Source: Amycolatopsis pretoriensis
GTDB lineage: Bacteria; Actinomycetota; Actinomycetes; Mycobacteriales; Pseudonocardiaceae
DNA length: 64,000 nt
NCBI RefSeq assembly: GCF_900107925.1
Contig: NZ_FNUJ01000002.1
Span: forward strand, 496,001 to 560,000
Reading direction: 5' to 3'
The translations under genes and the position numbers were made by a program. The notes under the pieces were generated by a model. That model had not been told where the DNA came from, made no database searches, and saw nothing but the letters and a program-made list of their open reading frames with translations. Shown here piece after piece: positions 17,566 to 47,089 of this stretch; the stretch's first letter is position 1, and every line of letters begins with the position of its first letter.

Positions 17566-20500
17566 TCACTCGTCGGCGGTCACGGCGAGCCCGGCCAGCA
17601 CGGCCCGGGCCAGCTCCGCCACGTGCGGCGGTTCGACCATGTCCCAGTGGTGGCCCGGCACCGGCGTCACCGTGAGCTCGCCGCGCGTGCGGGCGCGCCA
17701 GCTCTCCGGCCGCACCTCCGGGCGGCCCTTCACCGGGTGGGTGCCGGTGGAGGTGATGAGGTGGATGCCGGTGTCGACGACCGCCCGGCAGCGGTAGGCC
17801 TCGACGGCGTCCTTGCCGGCCAGGTAGACCCGGGCCATCTGCTCGACGACGGCGTTGCCCGCGACTTCGGAGACCATGCCGCGGTCGCGGGCCTCGGCGA
17901 GCATCTCGTCGAGGGTGTCGGTCGCTCCTGGGGCCAGCTTCAGCACGGCCTCGCCGAACCAGGCCAGGGGGTCGCTGGTGTCGGCCTCCGGCAGCGGGTT
18001 GCCGTAGTCGTCGACGCCCAGGACGGTCGCGTCGATGACGCACAGGTGCTCGACGGCCCGGCCGGCTTTTTCCAGCTGGGCGGCCATTTCGAACGCCACC
18101 GACCCGCCCTGGGACCAGCCCGCGAGTCGGATCGGCCGCTCCCCCACGACCGGGAGCAAGTCCGCGACGAACGCCGCGGCCAGCTCTTCGATGGTGTGCA
18201 CCGGGTCTTCGCCGGGGGCGAAGCCGGGGGCCTGCAGGCCGAACACCGGCAGTGCCGGGTCCAGTTCGGCGACCAGCTGCAGGTACGGGAACGGGCTTCC
18301 GGCAGTGGGCGGCAGCAGGAACAGCGGCGCGACACCCGCCCGGCCCGGCGACAGCGGCACAACCAGTCCCCCGCCGTGGTCCCCGCCGCGGATGAGGTCG
18401 GCCAGCGCGCGGATCGTCGGCGCGCGGAACACCTCGGCCAGGCCGACGGTCGCGCCCAGTTCGGCCTTGATCCGGTCGACCAGCACGACCGCCAGGAGCG
18501 AGTGGCCGCCGACGTCGAAGAAGCCGTCGGTGACGCCGACGCGGCGGCCGAGCAGGTCCTCCCACAGTTTGGCCAGGGCCATCTCCAGTTCGTCACGCGG
18601 CAGCACTCCGGACGTCGACACGGGTGCCGCGTCCGGGGCCGGCAGCGCGACGCGGTCGATCTTGCCGTTCGACGTCAGCGGCAGGGTGTCCAAAGTGGTC
18701 AGCGTCGCCGGGACCATGTACTCGGGCAACCGCTCGGAGAGGTGCGCCCGCAGCGCGTCGGCGTCCACAGTGGACGGGGCGACGTACCCGGCGAGCGCGC
18801 CGTCGCGGACGACGGCGACCGCCTCGGTGACGCCGGGGCCGCCGACCAGCGCGGCCTCGATCTCGCCCAGTTCGATCCGGTAGCCGCGGACCTTGACCTG
18901 GTGGTCGGTGCGGCCGACGAACTCCAGGCGCCCGTCCGGCAGGTATCGGGCCAGGTCGCCGCTGCGGTAGAGCCGGCCGGGGCCGAACGGGTTCGGCACG
19001 TACTTCGCCGCGGTCAGGCCGGGGTTGCCGGCGAAGCCGCGCGCGACTCCGGCGCCGCCCGCGTACAGCTCGCCGGTGACGCCGGCCGGGACCGGCCGCA
19101 GGTGCTGGTCGAGCAGGTAGACCTCGGTGTTCCAGATCGGCCGGCCGACCGGGATCGGCGTGGTGACGCACTCGTCGGCGGGGAGCAGGTTGATCACGTT
19201 GGCCACGGAGGTCTCGGTGTGGCCGTACTCGTTGGCCACCACGACGTCCGGGGCGTGCTCCCGCCAGAACTCCAGCGCCTCCGCCGTGAGCTGCTCGCCG
19301 CCGACGACCAGGTGCGCGGCCGCGTCGGCGGCTTCCGGCGTCAGGCAGCGGCGCAGTGGTTCGAGGTGGGCCGGGGTCAGCTTGACGAAGCTGAACTTCC
19401 GGCCGCTCGACAGCACGTCCGCGAGGCCCGCCACCGGGTGTTCGTCCTCGGGCACCAGCGTGACGGTCGTGCCGCACAGCAGCGGCAGGAACAGCCCGGT
19501 GACGGTGAGGTCGAAGGCGAGCGACGAGTGCACCGGGGCGCCGTCGCCCTCGTCGGCGCGGTAGGCCTGGCGGCACCAGTCCAGGTAGTGCAGCACTCCG
19601 CGGTGGCTGATCATCACGCCCTTGGGGCGGCCGGTGGAGCCGGAGGTGTAGATGATGTAGGCGAGGTTCTCCGGGTCGACGACCGGATCCTGCCACGGCA
19701 CCGGGTCGTCGGCGACCGGCTCGTCGGCCAGGACCACGACGTCGCCGAGGTTCTCACCGGCGTAGCGGCGGGTCGTGACGAGGACGCGGGCGCCGGCCTG
19801 GCGGAGCATGTACTCCTTGCGGTCCTGCGGGTACGCGGGATCCAGAGGGATGTAGTGGCCGCCGGTCTTGAGGATGGCCAGCAGCACGGGCAGCAGCAGC
19901 GGACCGCGTTCGCAGAGCACGCCGACCGGGGTTTCGACGCCGATGCCGTGCGCTCGCAGCCGCTGGGCCAGCCGGGTGGCCCGGTCGTCCAGCTCGGCGT
20001 AGGTCAGCTCGGTCTGTCCACAGCGGACGGCGATGGTGTCCGGAGTGGACAAGGCCTGCGCGGCGATCCGGCCGTGCAGCGTGCCGCGCAGGTAGGGCTC
20101 GGCGGTGGCGTTCCAGGTCTCGAGCAGCAGCTTGCGCTCGTCGGCGCCGAGGACGTCCACTTCGGACAGCCGGACGCCGGGCCGCGCGGCCAGCTCGGTG
20201 AACAGCCGGACGAAGTGCTCGCCCATCCGGGCCATCCGGACCTCGTCGAACAACGCGGTCGCGTACTCCAGCACACCTTCCACCGAACCGTCGGCCTGGC
20301 GGACGAAGGAGATCATGAGGTCGAACTTCGCCGTGCTCGACGGCAGGTCCACGCTCGACACCTTCAGGTCGCCGAGCGCGCCTTCGCCTTCGGAAGCGTC
20401 GTAGACGGCGAACATGACCTGGACGACCGGCGTGTGCGCGAGGTCGCGTTCCGGCGCCAGCTCCTTGACCAGGGCCTCGAACGGCAGGTCCTCGTGCGCT

Positions 20501-21548
20501 TGGTCGGCCAGCCGGGCCACCCGGACGCGGTCGGCGAGGGTGGCGAAGTCCGGGTCGCCGGACAGGTCGCCGCGGGCGACGACGGTGTTCACGAAGAACC
20601 CGACCATGTGCTCCAGCTCGGCCCGTCCTCGCCCGGCGACGGGGGTGCCGACGGCGATGTCCTCGCGTCCGGTGTGCCGCCCGAGCACGACGTACGCGGC
20701 GGCGAGCAAGGTCATGAACGGCGTCGCGCCCGTCTTCTTCCTCTGCTCGAGCACCGCTTCGGCGGCGGCCGCGGGGATGGTGAAGCGGACCGACGCGCCG
20801 TGGTGGTCGCGCTGGGCCGGCCGCGGGCGGTCCGCTGGCAGCTCCAGGGTCTCCAGCCCGGCGAGCCGCTCCCGCCAGTACGCGAGGCCGGCGGTGTGGG
20901 CGTCCACCCGGGACTGTTCCCAGGCCGCGAAGTCCGCATAGGACAGTTCGATCGGCGGCAGGTCCGCGCCGGTGTAGAGCTTGCGGAGGTCGTCCATGAG
21001 GATCGGCAGGGACCAGCCGTCGCAGGCGATGTGGTGGACGTTCAGCGCCAGCACGTGCCGCTCCGGCGCCTCGCGGACCAGCAGCGCCCGGAACACCGGC
21101 CCGGCCGCCAGGTCGAACGGGCGGCTCACGTACTCGGTCAGCACCGCGTCCAGGTCACCTTCGACCACCGGGAGGCCGACCGGCGCCGCGGCCCCGATCA
21201 CCTGGCGCGGCCGGTTGTTCTCCGCGGTGTACGTCGTGCGCAGGATCTCGTGTCGCGCCACCAAGGCATCGAGGGACCGCCGGAGCGCGCCGACGTCGAG
21301 TGCTCCTTCGAGCCGCAGGAGCAACGGCACGGCGTACTCGGCGCTGTCCGGGTCGAGGCGGTCGAGGAACCACAGGCGCTGCTGTCCCGCCGACAGCGGC
21401 AGCGGCGCGTCGCGGTCGGCCCGGCCGAACGCGCGGACCGGCGTGGTGGCCGCCCGGCCGCGCAACCGCTTCGCGAGCACCGCGGCCCGCAGCCGCGCGG
21501 CGCGCTCGGCGTCGGCCGGCTCGGCGGCGGGGCGGATGTCGAACGTGG

Positions 21549-21552
<4 letters not shown>
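17566..21552 (-). CDS. Terminal NRPS, one module: C-A-T-TE
   Basis: 1,328 aa from the ATG at 21552, which overlaps the upstream NRPS stop (ATGA); the frame is open further upstream but only inside that gene. Condensation domain about 50-470 ([11 protein letters not shown], active His), adenylation about 480-990 ([39 protein letters not shown]), carrier Ser in DVGGHSLLA near 1018, thioesterase about 1075-1328 with [12 protein letters not shown] and a late GHHWDM His. The eight variable A-domain residues read by eye give DLTKVGEVA(K), close to known Asn/Asp codes (DLTKLGEVGK for Asn). This agrees with a 3-methylaspartate- or 3-methylasparagine-making set in the same operon. No epimerisation domain is present. 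TE releases the peptide by hydrolysis or cyclisation. Confidence 0.93.
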
Positions 21553-41591
<20,039 letters not shown>

Positions 41592-41607
41592 TGCCGGCGG
41601 GGAAGGG

Positions 41608-41814
41608 TCAGCGCATCGCGGCGATGAGGCTCGCCGGGCGCAGGTCGGTCCAGTTCTGCTCGACGTACTCCAGGCACGCGGCGCGGGTGTCCTCGCCGTG
41701 GACCTTCGTCCAGCCGGCCGGGACGTCCACGGTGGACGGCCAGAGCGAGTGCTGGTTCTCGGCGTTGACCAGGACCAGGAAGGTGCCGTTCTCGTCTTCG
41801 AAGGGGTTGGTCAT
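41608..41814 (-). CDS. MbtH-like NRPS chaperone
   Basis: 68 aa. [27 protein letters not shown] and the later [27 protein letters not shown] contain the conserved NxExQxSLWP and the Trp-rich pattern (S-L-W-P, G-W, N-W-T-D-L-R-P) of MbtH proteins. MbtH proteins bind adenylation domains and are often needed for their solubility and activity. It lies directly upstream of the giant NRPS with a 16-bp gap and its start overlaps the MFS stop (ATGA). Confidence 0.97.
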   Translation of the reverse strand: MTNPFEDENGTFLVLVNAENQHSLWPSTVDVPAGWTKVHGEDTRAACLEYVEQNWTDLRPASLIAAMR

Positions 41815-43100
41815 GACTGCTTCTCCTCTGTGAGTGCGGCCCGGCCGAGTGCCGGGGTGGCGACGAGCAGGGCGAGCGCGACGAGCGCGACCGCGGCGTG
41901 GGCGAACATGGTGAGCGGGACACCGAGCGTCTCGACCAGCACGCCGATCAGCAGGTTGCCGATCGGGGTGGCGGCGAGGGTGAAGAGGGCGAGGATCGAC
42001 ATCACGCGGCCGCGCATCTCTTTCGTCGACCACCGCTGGGCGAGGCTCACGAGCACGAGCGCGGTGAGCCCGGCGACGAGGCCGAGGGTGAAGAAGGCGG
42101 CGATGCCGACGACGAGGTTCCCGGTGGCGAGCAGGGCGAGGCAGCCGACCTGCGCGGCGAGCCCCGCCGTCGCGAGCCGCCCGGCCTTTTCGCGCGGCGG
42201 CCACTTGACGGAGACGACGAAGGCGAGGGACGCGCCGAGCGTCATGGCGGTGAGCAGCCAGCCGGCGCCGGCCGTACCGCCCAGCAGGACCAGGCCGAGG
42301 TTGATCGGGCCGGCACCGCTGAGTTCGAGCAGGCCGGTGACGATCATGGCGGTCCGCAGGGCGGGCCGTTGCGCGACGTACCGGGCGCCTTCCGCTATTT
42401 CCCTGCCCAGTTCCCGGAGTTTGACGCGCTGCCGGGGTTCTTTGCTGGTGAGGGTCTTGGTATTGCCGGCGGCGATGGCGGAGATGCCGAAGCTGACCCC
42501 GTTGACGACGGCGACGGTGACGAGCCCGCCGAGCCCGGCCAGCCAGCTTCCCAGAGCGCCCCCGGCAGCTTGGCCACCTCGCACGGCGGCGAGGTAGACG
42601 GCGTTGCCGCGCACGAGGTGTTCGGGCGGCAGGAGGTTCGGCCGGAGGGCGTCGGAGGCCGGGATGAAGAAGGCACTGGCCACGGCCATGACGACGATGA
42701 GGGCGGTGAGCAGGGGCAGTTCGGGGCCGACGAGCAGGACCCCGGCGGCCCCGGCGAGCATGGCCCCGGCCCGGATGAGATCGGTGGTGACGAGGACCCG
42801 CCGCGGCCCGGCCCGATCGGCGACGGCGCCGCCGACGAGGAGGGTGAGGACCTTGGGCAGCGACCCGAGGGCAAGGACGAGACCGGCGAGGGTCGGACCG
42901 GCGGTGCCGACGAGGGTGACGGAGAGAGCGATCAGCCAGACGGCATCCCCGAAGGAGGAGAGGCCCATGGCGAGGACGAGCCCGAGGAAGGGAGCGGGAA
43001 GCCCCTTACCGGCCGCCGTCGTGTCGAGCGTCGCGAATGACTCATTCGGGACTTCTGAAGACCCGAATGAGTCATTCGCGACCTTCGGACCGGCCGTCAT
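41811..43100 (-). CDS. MFS transporter, probable peptide exporter
   Basis: 429 aa. After a short N-terminal tail the protein shows about ten to twelve hydrophobic segments and the MFS loop between TM2 and TM3, GGAVADRAGPRRVLV. It resembles the MFS_3 (enterobactin-exporter-like) group. Position inside the biosynthetic operon, with ATGA overlaps on both sides, points to export of the NRPS product and perhaps self-resistance. Residues 7-25 (KVANDSFGSSEVPNESFATL) are encoded by a perfect inverted repeat at 43030-43082; this insert is before the first membrane segment and would be tolerated. A start after the insert (no good ATG near) is less likely. Confidence 0.88.
   Translation of the reverse strand: MTAGPKVANDSFGSSEVPNESFATLDTTAAGKGLPAPFLGLVLAMGLSSFGDAVWLIALSVTLVGTAGPTLAGLVLALGSLPKVLTLLVGGAVADRAGPRRVLVTTDLIRAGAMLAGAAGVLLVGPELPLLTALIVVMAVASAFFIPASDALRPNLLPPEHLVRGNAVYLAAVRGGQAAGGALGSWLAGLGGLVTVAVVNGVSFGISAIAAGNTKTLTSKEPRQRVKLRELGREIAEGARYVAQRPALRTAMIVTGLLELSGAGPINLGLVLLGGTAGAGWLLTAMTLGASLAFVVSVKWPPREKAGRLATAGLAAQVGCLALLATGNLVVGIAAFFTLGLVAGLTALVLVSLAQRWSTKEMRGRVMSILALFTLAATPIGNLLIGVLVETLGVPLTMFAHAAVALVALALLVATPALGRAALTEEKQS
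43030..43082. repeat. Palindromic repeat element, NDSF type, in frame in the MFS gene
   Basis: Perfect 21-bp arms 43030-43050 and 43062-43082 with an 11-nt centre. Each arm contains the near-palindrome GAATGACTCATTC. It is read through in the MFS N-terminus as NDSFGSSEVPNESF, in the same frame as the related element at 14301-14352. Confidence 0.8.
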
Positions 43101-44350
43101 GACAGCACCTGCTCGCGGACCTGCTCCGCGCGGCCCGGGAACCACACGTCGTCCGGGGTGAGCGCGTCCGCGCGGTACTGGCCCAGCGCGCTCAGCAACA
43201 GCCGCAACTCCAACGCCAGCGCCTCCACGAACCGGACCAGCCCGTCCGAAGGGTCCGTGTCCACCGCCAGCAACGCCGCCCGGCCCAAGCCCGCCGCACG
43301 CGCCCCCAGTGCCAGCACCTTCGCGACCCGCGTCCCCTCCCACATCCGGCCCGATGCCAGCAGGCAGCCGGCCGGGGTTCCGATGCGGGACAAGCACTCC
43401 GCCAACGGCAGCCCGACCGAACCGAACGACAACGGCGCCCAGCCCGACCCGCCCTCGGCACCGTCCACGGTGACCGCCGAAGCACCGGCCGACCAAGCCA
43501 CCGAAGCCGCGACACCGACGTCACGCCCGGGTGGGAGCTTCACCCACACCCCGGCGCGCGGGAAGTTGTTGCGCATCAAGCGGATCTGCTGCCGGAGGAT
43601 CTCGTCGGTGAACGTTCCCGGCGAACTGCTCCGCAGCACCCGCGCACCCAGCGAAGCGTCCACTGTGTACAAATCCGAAAGCGAAGCGGCGTCGGCAGGA
43701 GAAACCAGCGTCATCCCACCGAGCCCCGGCTTCGCGCCCTGGCCGACCTTCAGCTCGAACGCCAGCCGTCCGGACTCCAGCAGCGGCAACGCCGACGGGT
43801 CCGAATACACCAGGTTCCACACCTCGGCGTCCGCGTCCTCCGTGCTCTGCTGGACGACCACGCCGCCGAGCCCGTCGGGCGCCGCGTCCGCGTACGCCCG
43901 CAGGCGCTCCAGGAGCGTCCCCGCCGACGCGCCGTCCACGCGGCCGTGGCCGTGCATCGGGACGACGTTCTCGCCGATCACCATCGGGATGCCGAGCCGC
44001 GCGGCCTGAGCCGACGCCGCCGCGCCGAGCCCGCGGCCCGCCACCTGCGTCGATCCGAACGCCGACAGGTACAGCGGCAGAGCCGAGGAAAACCCGCCGA
44101 TCGACGTCGACAGCGCAACGTCGCCGTACAACGGTTCCCGGCCCAGCTCGATCAGCTTCTCCAGCCGCCGCGGCACGAACACCGGCGGCACCAGCCGCGC
44201 CTGCTCCAGCAGATCCGCGGAGTCGACCGGAGACCCGCCGAACAAGGAAGTCCCATAGGAAGAAGCGGGCGGGAACACCGCCGAAGCGCCATGCAAAGCG
44301 CGCTCCCGGACGAGATCGGCGGGGAAGCCCGAAGCCTGCAACGCGGTCAC
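43097..44350 (-). CDS. Glutamate-synthase FMN-domain protein (stand-alone GltB-like)
   Basis: 417 aa from GTG at 44350, overlapping the stop of the ligase gene (GTGA). LKVGQGAKPGLGGMTLVS is the glutamate-synthase central-domain signature, and VDGAEGGSGWAPLSFGSVGLP matches the FMN-binding GxEGGTG-like turn. Neither the amidotransferase (N-terminal Cys) nor the GXGXG domain is present. The Fe-S cysteines of large glutamate synthases are not in the usual cluster. The family reductively aminates 2-oxoglutarate to glutamate using ammonia. In this operon it could feed glutamate to the mutase, or act on a related keto acid or imine. Ties to the neighbouring ligase and mutase genes are by coupling only. 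Confidence 0.75.
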   Translation of the reverse strand: MTALQASGFPADLVRERALHGASAVFPPASSYGTSLFGGSPVDSADLLEQARLVPPVFVPRRLEKLIELGREPLYGDVALSTSIGGFSSALPLYLSAFGSTQVAGRGLGAAASAQAARLGIPMVIGENVVPMHGHGRVDGASAGTLLERLRAYADAAPDGLGGVVVQQSTEDADAEVWNLVYSDPSALPLLESGRLAFELKVGQGAKPGLGGMTLVSPADAASLSDLYTVDASLGARVLRSSSPGTFTDEILRQQIRLMRNNFPRAGVWVKLPPGRDVGVAASVAWSAGASAVTVDGAEGGSGWAPLSFGSVGLPLAECLSRIGTPAGCLLASGRMWEGTRVAKVLALGARAAGLGRAALLAVDTDPSDGLVRFVEALALELRLLLSALGQYRADALTPDDVWFPGRAEQVREQVLS

Positions 44351-45330
44351 GGCGAGACCACCCCCGGCAGCTTCGGGAACGCCGTCGCCTGCCACACCGC
44401 GTCCAGCCCGGCCACGTACCGCGTGAACCGCTGGACGCCCAGCCCGAACCCGGCGCTGGCGGGGATGCCCGTGCGGACCAGGTCCAGGTACCACGCGTAC
44501 TTCGCCGGGTTCTCCCCCGTCTCGCGCATCCGCGTGACGATCCGGCCGTAGTCGTGCTCGCGCTCGCTGCCGCTGCACAGCTCGCCGTACCCCTCGGGGG
44601 CGATCAGGTCGAAGTTGCGCAGAACACCCGGCGTGGAAACGCTTTCCCGGTCGTAGAACCCGCGCGAGCCCTTCGGGTAGTCGACCAGGAAGAACGGCCG
44701 CGCGTGCTTCTCCGACAGGATCGCCTCGCCCGCCCAGTCGATCTCGGCGTCCGCGCTCTGCGGGTGCCCGAGCTCGCGCAGCGTCTCGACGGCGGTGGCG
44801 TGCGACAGCCGGCCGAACGCCCCGCCGAGCAGGTCGGCGAACGCGCCCGAGTCGCGGCCGAGCGCCTCCAGCACGTCGCCCGCGTCCTCGACGACCCGGC
44901 GGACCACGTGCGCGACCAGGTCCTGCAGCAGGTCGAGCACGTCGTCGCGGGACGCGCCGGCGACCTCGACGTCGAGCTGGTGGAACTCGGCCAGGTGCCG
45001 GCTCGTGTTCGCCGTCTCCAAGGGTTCCAGCCGCACGTTCGGCGCGACGTAGAAGATCTTCGAGAATCCCAGCAGCGACGCCTGCTTGTACAGGATCGCG
45101 CTGGTCATCAGCTTGTACCGGTGGCCGTAGAAGTCGACGTCGACCTGCTTCGCGCCGCGGCCGCCGGGGTCGGTGACCGGGCCGATCACCGGGGGCAGCA
45201 GCTCGGTGAAGCCGCGGGCGGCGAGGAACGCGCGCGCCTCGGCGAGCATGCGGTGCTGCAGGCCCAGCACGTGCCGCGTGGTCTCCGAGGTCAGGTGCGT
45301 ACGCGGGTCCGGCGGATCGGTGTACTCCAT
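44347..45330 (-). CDS. AsnRS-like class II ligase without anticodon domain (asparagine synthetase A-like)
   Basis: 327 aa. It has the class II aminoacyl-tRNA synthetase core only: motif 2 region FYVAPNVRLEPLETANTSRHLAEFHQLDVE (93-122), ELCSGSEREHDYGRI, and motif 3 GFGLGVQRFTRYVAG near the C-terminus. The N-terminal OB-fold that binds the anticodon in AsnRS and AspRS is missing. Similar truncated archaeal proteins make asparagine from aspartate, ammonia and ATP. Placed between glutamate mutase and an NRPS whose last module reads Asn-like, it may amidate 3-methylaspartate to 3-methylasparagine. An alternative is an aminoacyl-adenylate or aminoacyl-transfer role. Family assignment is firm; reaction is inferred. 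Confidence 0.78.
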   Translation of the reverse strand: MEYTDPPDPRTHLTSETTRHVLGLQHRMLAEARAFLAARGFTELLPPVIGPVTDPGGRGAKQVDVDFYGHRYKLMTSAILYKQASLLGFSKIFYVAPNVRLEPLETANTSRHLAEFHQLDVEVAGASRDDVLDLLQDLVAHVVRRVVEDAGDVLEALGRDSGAFADLLGGAFGRLSHATAVETLRELGHPQSADAEIDWAGEAILSEKHARPFFLVDYPKGSRGFYDRESVSTPGVLRNFDLIAPEGYGELCSGSEREHDYGRIVTRMRETGENPAKYAWYLDLVRTGIPASAGFGLGVQRFTRYVAGLDAVWQATAFPKLPGVVSP

Positions 45331-45362
45331 GGCGTTCTCACTCCCAAGCTGGTCGGTGCGGA

Positions 45363-46607
45363 TCAGGACAGGACCGGGTCGAGCCTTCGGCGGTGGTAGG
45401 ACAGGTCGGCGAGCAGCCGGGTCGCGGTGACCCGGTCGTGGCCGCGGCGGCCGCCGAGCGCGGCGGGCAGCGGCATCCGCCCGGTGTGCCACCACTGCAG
45501 GCGGCCGTCGTCGTCGAGCACGCACCGGGTTTCGCCGCCGTTGTCGGGGTGCAGGCAGTACGGGACGTCGAGCAGGCCGCGCTCGAACGCCGCCGGCAGC
45601 GCCTCGGCGAGCGTCGGCGCGAGCGAGCGCACCTCGTCGACGAGCAGCCGGGCCTGCAGGTACACCTCGGTGTCCCCCGGCGGCGGCGAAACCGGCGGCG
45701 GCTGGTCCAGCGCCGTCGTGTGCGCCAGCCGCAGCGCCTCGACGTTCTCCTCGACGGTCGGGATCCGGTGCGCCTCCGCGGTGGTCTTGACGATCAGCCG
45801 CTCGGTGCCGGTGCGCACGGCCAGCCGGACGCTCTCGGCGACCAGTTCCCGCGCCCCGGCCGCGGACTCCGGGAACAGGCCCATGTAGGTGTAGAGCACG
45901 ACGTGGTGGTCCACGCCCGCCAGCTCTTCGGCGCACAGCCGCCGCATCGCCCACAGCGCTTCGGCGTCCTGCTCCGGGCTGGTCTGCTGCGCGTAGCTGG
46001 CCGACACGCTGCGCACGCCGTGTTCGGCGAAGAACAGGCACTCCAGCACCGACAGCGCGACCAGCAGCCCCGGTGGGCACAGCTGCCCGAGCATGCAGCC
46101 GCCGAAGCTCTCGAGGTGGCAGTCGACGGTCTGGCCGGCGAGCAGCGACGCCGACCGCGACCACGACTTCGCCGCCGTCCGCAGCGGGACGCTGCTGTAG
46201 GGCAGGCAGTAGGACACCGGCCCGCCCTCGGAGGCGTCGAGCCCGGCTTCGAGCATCGCGGCGAAGATGTCTTCCGGCTGGGCCGAACCGTGCCGCACCT
46301 GGACGGGAAAGCCGGGCAGGCCCGCCACCAGCTCGGCGGTGGCGGCCGGACCGAGGGCCACCAGCGGGTAGCCGTTGAGCGGGACGCCCGAGGCGATCGA
46401 CATGGCGGCGAGGTCGTGCTGCCCGGTGCGGGTGTAGCTGTCCAGGGTCACGGTGCCCACGGCCGGCACGCCGGCCGCGGCCACCGCGCGCAGCCCGCGG
46501 CGCATCACGACGGGGTCGGAGAACCCCATCCGCGGCTGCACGACCAGCGTCCGGCGGCGCCGGTGCTCGGCCACGAAGCTGCTGAACACCGACCGGGCAG
46601 CGGTCAC
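45363..46607 (-). CDS. Glutamate mutase large (epsilon) subunit-like
   Basis: 414 aa from GTG at 46607, overlapping the small-subunit stop (GTGA); the open frame upstream lies within that subunit. PRMGFSDPVVMRRGLRAVAAAGVPAVGTVTLDSYTRTGQH at the N-terminus and PLNGYPLVALG, RHGSAQPEDIFAAMLEAGLDASEGGPVSYCLPYS match the methylaspartate mutase E chain TIM barrel that holds the radical chemistry. It is somewhat shorter than the roughly 480-aa clostridial enzyme. With the small subunit and adenosylcobalamin it should convert L-glutamate to (2S,3S)-3-methylaspartate. It is 32 bp from the ligase start. Production of methylaspartate for the NRPS product is a firm inference because both subunits open this operon. 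Confidence 0.88.
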   Translation of the reverse strand: MTAARSVFSSFVAEHRRRRTLVVQPRMGFSDPVVMRRGLRAVAAAGVPAVGTVTLDSYTRTGQHDLAAMSIASGVPLNGYPLVALGPAATAELVAGLPGFPVQVRHGSAQPEDIFAAMLEAGLDASEGGPVSYCLPYSSVPLRTAAKSWSRSASLLAGQTVDCHLESFGGCMLGQLCPPGLLVALSVLECLFFAEHGVRSVSASYAQQTSPEQDAEALWAMRRLCAEELAGVDHHVVLYTYMGLFPESAAGARELVAESVRLAVRTGTERLIVKTTAEAHRIPTVEENVEALRLAHTTALDQPPPVSPPPGDTEVYLQARLLVDEVRSLAPTLAEALPAAFERGLLDVPYCLHPDNGGETRCVLDDDGRLQWWHTGRMPLPAALGGRRGHDRVTATRLLADLSYHRRRLDPVLS

Positions 46608-47089
46608 CGCAAGGTCCGGACGTTCGCGGCGACGAACTCGCGGAACGACTCGATCGCCTGGCCGGAGTCGCCGGCGCCGACGTGGAAGACCGCGTCGTAG
46701 CCCAGGGCCAGCAGCTCGGTCTCCAGCTCGGCGTCGGCGTCGCCCCGCACGCCCAGCTTGCCGCCGATGACGGCGGGCAGGCCGGCCAGCGCGGGGTCGG
46801 CGCGCAGGGCGGAGATCACCCGGGCGCCGTCGACGTGGCCGTGGCCGTTGATGGTGCTGATCACCAGGCAGTCGGGGCGCTCGTCCCGGCAGGCGGCGAG
46901 CAGCCGCTCCACCGGCACGCAGGCGCCGAGGTTGACGACCTCGTGGCCCATCTCCTCCATGATCAGCTGGAGGGCGACGAGGTTCCACATGTGCGAGTCG
47001 GACTGGACGCTGGACAGGACGAACTTGAGCGGGGACCCGGCGGCCACGCCGGGCCCGTCGGGGGTCTGCTCGATCTGGAACGTGGTCAT
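46604..47089 (-). CDS. Glutamate mutase small (sigma), cobalamin-binding subunit-like
   Basis: 161 aa from ATG at 47089 with GGGAGCGACGC upstream; first gene of the leftward operon. The B12-binding fold is visible: SVQSDSHMWNLVALQLIMEEMGHEV holds Asp31 and the cobalt-ligating His33, LVISTINGHGHVDGAR is the SxL/GHG segment, and LPAVIGGKLG the GG nucleotide-loop turn. The canonical DxHxxG reads DSHMWN, with Asn36 where Gly is usual. Together with the downstream large subunit it carries adenosylcobalamin for glutamate to 3-methylaspartate rearrangement. The open frame continues upstream but that part is low-complexity and lies in the divergent promoter region. Confidence 0.88.
   Translation of the reverse strand: MTTFQIEQTPDGPGVAAGSPLKFVLSSVQSDSHMWNLVALQLIMEEMGHEVVNLGACVPVERLLAACRDERPDCLVISTINGHGHVDGARVISALRADPALAGLPAVIGGKLGVRGDADAELETELLALGYDAVFHVGAGDSGQAIESFREFVAANVRTLR

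Noticed and set aside
44347..45330. A functional asparaginyl-tRNA synthetase or duplicated self-resistance synthetase
   Set aside because: The anticodon-binding domain is missing, so tRNA charging is unlikely; the asparagine-synthetase-A-like role fits better.
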